From positions 353,813 to 417,812 of the forward strand of contig JAXGMN010000009.1 in the NCBI GenBank assembly GCA_040768665.1: a stretch of DNA of 64,000 bases. Direction: 5' to 3'. The stretch comes from JABWBD01 sp040768665. GTDB lineage: Bacteria > Planctomycetota > Planctomycetia > Pirellulales > Thermoguttaceae. Below, one piece after another: positions 61,051 through 64,000 of this stretch; positions within the stretch are counted from its first letter, which is position 1; the number at the start of each line of letters is the position of its first letter. Below the pieces are notes generated by a model. It saw nothing but the letters and a program-made list of their open reading frames with translations. It had not been told where the DNA came from and ran no database searches. The translations under genes were made by a program, and so were the position numbers.

Positions 61051-63495
61051 ATGCCATCCACCGCCTGCTATCTCGCCGGATCGCTTGCCTCTTTCATGGT
61101 GTTAAGTTGTCTCTGCGGCGTCGCGCCCGCCGCCGACGCCCAGCGCTGGGATATATGGGAGACGTCGTTCCAAGGCCCCGGCATTGGCAACCCCTATCTG
61201 GACGTCGAATTCTCCGCCACCTTCCAACAGGCAGACAAAGCCGTTGTCGTCCCCGGCTTCTACGACGGCGATGGCGTCTACAAGGTCCGATTCTCGCCGC
61301 CCTCGGAAGGTCCGTGGCAGTACGAAACGCGAAGCAACCGCCCCGAACTCAACGCAAAGAGCGGCTCTCTCCTGGCTGGCCCGCCGTCCGCACACAACCA
61401 TGGACCCGTGCAGGTATTCAAAACCTTCTACCTGCGATACGCCGATGGAAAGCCTTACCATCAATTCGGCACCACCTGCTATGCCTGGATTCACCAGACC
61501 GAGCAGCTCCAGCAGCAGACGCTCGAAACCCTTGCCGCATCGCCCTTCAACAAGATCCGCTTCTGCGTGTTTCCCAAAGCGTACACCTACAACCAGAACG
61601 AGCCGGCGCTGTTCGCCTTCCAGAGAAAACCGGATGGTTCGTTCGATTTCGACCGGCCCGATCCCGCCTTCTGGCGCCATATCGAGCGCCGCATCTTGGA
61701 CCTCAAGCGGTTAGGGATCGAAGCCGACTTGATCCTTTGGCATCCCTACGACCGCTGGGGCTTCGCCGACATGAGCGATCCCCAGGACGACCGCTATCTG
61801 CGGTACTGCATCGCCCGGCTTTCGGCTTACCGCAACGTCTGGTGGTCGCTGGCAAATGAATTCGACTTCATGACCAACCGGCCCAAGGGGCATCGCGGCA
61901 ACAAGCAGATGGACGACTGGCACCGCTTCTTTCGTATCCTCGCCGACGAGGATCCTCATAGCCGACTGCGGGGCATTCACAACGGCCGGATCTGGTACGA
62001 CCATACCAAGGATTGGGTCACCCATGCCAGCCTGCAAACTTCCGACATGAATGGGGGCGTACGGTTTCGCGAAGAATATCAGAAGCCGGTCCTCTATGAT
62101 GAATGCCGCTACGAAGGCAATATCCCCCAAGGCTGGGGCAACCTCGATGCAAAGACGATGACCCAGCGTTTCTGGCTCGGCACGCTCGGCGGCTGCTACG
62201 TCGGCCACGGCGAAACCTACAAGCATCCCGAAGACATCCTCTGGTGGTCCAAGGGAGGCGTGCTGCACGGCCAAAGCCCGAAACGGATTCAATGGCTCAA
62301 GGACTTCATGGCCCTGGCGCCGCCCTTCGACGAACTGCAGCCGACCGGCGATGATCGGGGCACGTTCCTGCTGGCCGACAACGGGAAGTACTATCTGCTC
62401 TACTGCCTCGACACGCGCCCGCAGACCATCCAACTCAGCGGCGACCAGCCGTACAAGGTCGACCTCGTCGATCCGTGGGAGATGAAGATCGTGCCCTTGG
62501 GCACGGCAGAGCCCGGCGAGCACGCGGTCCACCCGCCCAGACCCGACTTGGCCTACCGTTTCACACCCTACGCCCCCGGCGAGAGACTGCGGCCCGAAGC
62601 GAAGATCGTAGCTTCCCCTGCCGGCGGCGTCCCGCCGCTCGACGTGACGTTCCGCAGCAAGACCGATGCAACCGTGGCCTGGGATTTCGACGACGGCGGC
62701 ACGTCCACCGAGAATCCCGTTACCCACACCTTCCAGCAGCCGGGGTTGTACACGGTTGCCCTGCGAGTCACCGACTCACACGGCGGCAGCGCAGTCGACT
62801 TCATGCAGATCGCCGTCGACCGCGCCACAAGTGCACCGATCGTCCGTGCCGGATTCACCGCTGGGGAGACACCGGTGGTGAGCTTCAGCGGCACGGCCCG
62901 CCGCGGCAGCGAAGGATCCATCCACTTGCCCGACGGAGAGCCTTGGGGTTGCGCCAAGGTCGGCAAAGGCGTCCTGGAAGACCTCCGCGGGCTGCGATCG
63001 TTTACCATTACCGGATGGCTCAAACCCCACAGCCTGCGGATCGGCTCCGGCGGGAATCGGATTGTCTTCTGCCTGAACAAAGATCGTTCCGGAATTGACC
63101 TGGTTTGCCACGCCGATGGCCGCCTGCGGCTGGCGGTGAACCAGTGGCCCGACCGAATTCAAAACGACAGCTCGCCGGGCAAGCTGGTCGTCGGCAAATG
63201 GACCCGGTTCGCCGTCACCTATGACTCCACCACAACCGTCGACAATGTCGGCTGGTACTTCAGCGAACCGCAGGAGCAGCCCGGACCGGCTGCGCTTGCG
63301 CTCGACCGTAAGACCACCTACAACGTCGGACCCGTCGCCGCCGACATCGGCCCACTGGCCATCGGCAACTTTAACGAAACGATGCACAGCTACGGGCTCG
63401 ACCGCCAGTTCCGCGGCGAGATCCGCGGCCTCGAAATCTACGGCAGCCGCATCAGCGGCCGAGGTGCCATGACGCTGGGATCGCCCGGTCGATGA
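61051..63495 (+). CDS. multidomain secreted glycoside hydrolase (DUF5060 / apiosidase-like / PKD / LamG)
   Basis: An 814-residue protein. A signal peptide, then a DUF5060-type beta domain (WDIWETSFQGPGIGNPYLDV, about 25-120), a TIM-barrel DUF4038/apiosidase-like domain (about 130-430; LGIEADLILWHPYDRWGF, WWSLANEFDFM with likely catalytic Glu, VLYDECRYEGN), a small beta domain, a PKD domain (TVAWDFDDGGTSTENPVTHT, about 520-590) and a C-terminal LamG (TITGWLKPHSLRIGSGGNRI). It probably cuts complex plant or algal glycans outside the cell. It follows the sulfatase gene in the same direction with about 190 bases between. Confidence 0.88.
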   Translation: MPSTACYLAGSLASFMVLSCLCGVAPAADAQRWDIWETSFQGPGIGNPYLDVEFSATFQQADKAVVVPGFYDGDGVYKVRFSPPSEGPWQYETRSNRPELNAKSGSLLAGPPSAHNHGPVQVFKTFYLRYADGKPYHQFGTTCYAWIHQTEQLQQQTLETLAASPFNKIRFCVFPKAYTYNQNEPALFAFQRKPDGSFDFDRPDPAFWRHIERRILDLKRLGIEADLILWHPYDRWGFADMSDPQDDRYLRYCIARLSAYRNVWWSLANEFDFMTNRPKGHRGNKQMDDWHRFFRILADEDPHSRLRGIHNGRIWYDHTKDWVTHASLQTSDMNGGVRFREEYQKPVLYDECRYEGNIPQGWGNLDAKTMTQRFWLGTLGGCYVGHGETYKHPEDILWWSKGGVLHGQSPKRIQWLKDFMALAPPFDELQPTGDDRGTFLLADNGKYYLLYCLDTRPQTIQLSGDQPYKVDLVDPWEMKIVPLGTAEPGEHAVHPPRPDLAYRFTPYAPGERLRPEAKIVASPAGGVPPLDVTFRSKTDATVAWDFDDGGTSTENPVTHTFQQPGLYTVALRVTDSHGGSAVDFMQIAVDRATSAPIVRAGFTAGETPVVSFSGTARRGSEGSIHLPDGEPWGCAKVGKGVLEDLRGLRSFTITGWLKPHSLRIGSGGNRIVFCLNKDRSGIDLVCHADGRLRLAVNQWPDRIQNDSSPGKLVVGKWTRFAVTYDSTTTVDNVGWYFSEPQEQPGPAALALDRKTTYNVGPVAADIGPLAIGNFNETMHSYGLDRQFRGEIRGLEIYGSRISGRGAMTLGSPGR

Positions 63496-63792
63496 CGGTG
63501 CCGGCGAATAGAAAGAGCAAACATAAGACTCCAACGGCAACCGCACGAATCCGGGAAGAAAAAAGGGGCAGAACTAGTTCTGACCTATCTTCACCCGAAG
63601 GAGAACGGTCACGATCTACCGATCACTGAGGACGCCGATCTGCTGAAATCGACGTCGCTGTAAATGCCGCTTGCAGCGCCGGAGCGTTCCCGCAGTTGTG
63701 CCACCACCGCGCGTGACCCTGCGCAGCACATCGGGTACAATGGCTGGAACGAGAAAACCCCGCATCCCATTCACCCGTTGCCGCCCGCAGCC

Positions 63793-64000
63793 ATGCCGCT
63801 TGGAATTCGTCCCATCAACGATTTCGCTTTCAAGAGGACCTTCGGGAGCCCGGAGAACCGCGCCGCCTTGATCAGCCTGCTCAACGCGATTCTCAAGCCC
63901 GCCTCGCCGATCGTCGATGTCACGATCGAAAACCCCTTCAACCTGCAGGACTTCGAGGACGACAAGCTGTCGGTTCTCGACATCAAGGCGGTCGATCGCG
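63793..64000 (+). CDS. Rpn-type PD-(D/E)xK nuclease/transposase, 5' part
   Basis: The first 69 codons only; the window ends inside. MPLGIRPINDFAFKRTFGSP and LISLLNAILKPASPIVDVTI are the start of Rpn recombination-promoting nucleases (COG5464/PF12784), which continue with a nuclease core; DIKAVDR at the very end is the start of it. Rpn proteins act in horizontal gene transfer and defence. The frame is open to the edge. Confidence 0.85.
   Translation, partial: MPLGIRPINDFAFKRTFGSPENRAALISLLNAILKPASPIVDVTIENPFNLQDFEDDKLSVLDIKAVDR

Noticed and set aside
63569..63664. Short coding-like stretch (TYLHPKENGHDLPITEDADL then stop)
   Set aside because: It reads smoothly to a stop but has no start or family match; could be a gene tail remnant, too little to call.
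1..64000. CRISPR arrays
   Set aside because: No series of regularly spaced direct repeats was seen; the repeats here are dispersed palindromes.
1..64000. tRNA and rRNA genes
   Set aside because: Apart from the tRNA-like part of tmRNA at 12861, no T-arm GGTTCGAATCC-type sequence with a cloverleaf was noticed. A covariance search could still find one.

Overview
The window looks like a chromosomal segment (possibly a metagenomic contig) from a planctomycete of the Pirellulales/Gemmatales kind. The reasons are the high G+C sequence, the many secreted proteins with planctomycete-type domain mixes (NPCBM plus haem-c motifs, sulfatase, PKD/LamG glycoside hydrolase, DUF1328), a complete MoxR/DUF58/Bat operon, split-acyl-carrier-domain membrane proteins, and dense REP-like palindromes between genes. 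This placement comes from protein-family knowledge, not from a marker-gene tree.

Region 1 (1-12.8 kb) is an accessory block of mostly unrelated small genes: a Tat-type aldo/keto reductase (open at the window start), an endonuclease/exonuclease/phosphatase-fold protein, DinB, an esterase, a short-chain dehydrogenase next to a MATE pump, an interrupted TsaA/TrmO-like gene, a 24-residue-repeat protein, a protein with split acyl-carrier halves, a DUF2238-type membrane protein, an AlkA-like glycosylase, a cysteine-cluster protein and a secreted LamG-like protein. It ends in an integrase remnant directly beside the 3' end of ssrA (tmRNA, minus strand). This suggests an old integration at the tmRNA gene.

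Region 2 (13.3-24.5 kb) holds uppP, an 1108-residue secreted protein with NPCBM, propeller-like and two CxxCH motifs (resembling hydrazine-synthase-alpha-like proteins), two paralogous membrane proteins, DoxX, TspO with an extra C-terminal domain, and a zinc/manganese ABC ATPase plus binding protein without a permease. Region 3 (24.7-36 kb) holds a two-gene unit of a putative helix-turn-helix protein and a large ATPase with a small companion gene, then a secreted hydrolase, PP2C phosphatase, small kinase, CPBP protease, and two secreted proteins, one with about twelve G-x-D-x-Y repeats. Region 4 (36-44.6 kb) has a ceramidase remnant, glycosyltransferase/methyltransferase/YfhO surface-glycosylation genes, an HTH protein, galK and a DUF1328 protein.

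Region 5 (45.1-54.5 kb) is one tightly packed plus-strand operon: moxR, DUF58, a BatD-like protein, BatA (frameshifted), BatB, a TPR/coiled-coil protein, BatD and a TPR/SH3 BatE-like protein. Region 6 (54.5-64 kb) is unstable DNA: two decayed copies of one gene around a DUF4143-type ATPase, a 5'-truncated IS1182-type transposase, a 140-bp MITE-like element, then a sulfatase, a multidomain glycoside hydrolase and the start of an Rpn-type nuclease cut by the window end.

The most unusual items are the split acyl-carrier protein, the helix-turn-helix/ATPase unit, the several families of palindromic repeats (one lies inside a coding sequence), the duplicated decayed locus at 54.5-58 kb, and a set of genes broken by single-base changes. 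All assignments come from reading the sequence; no database search was run.
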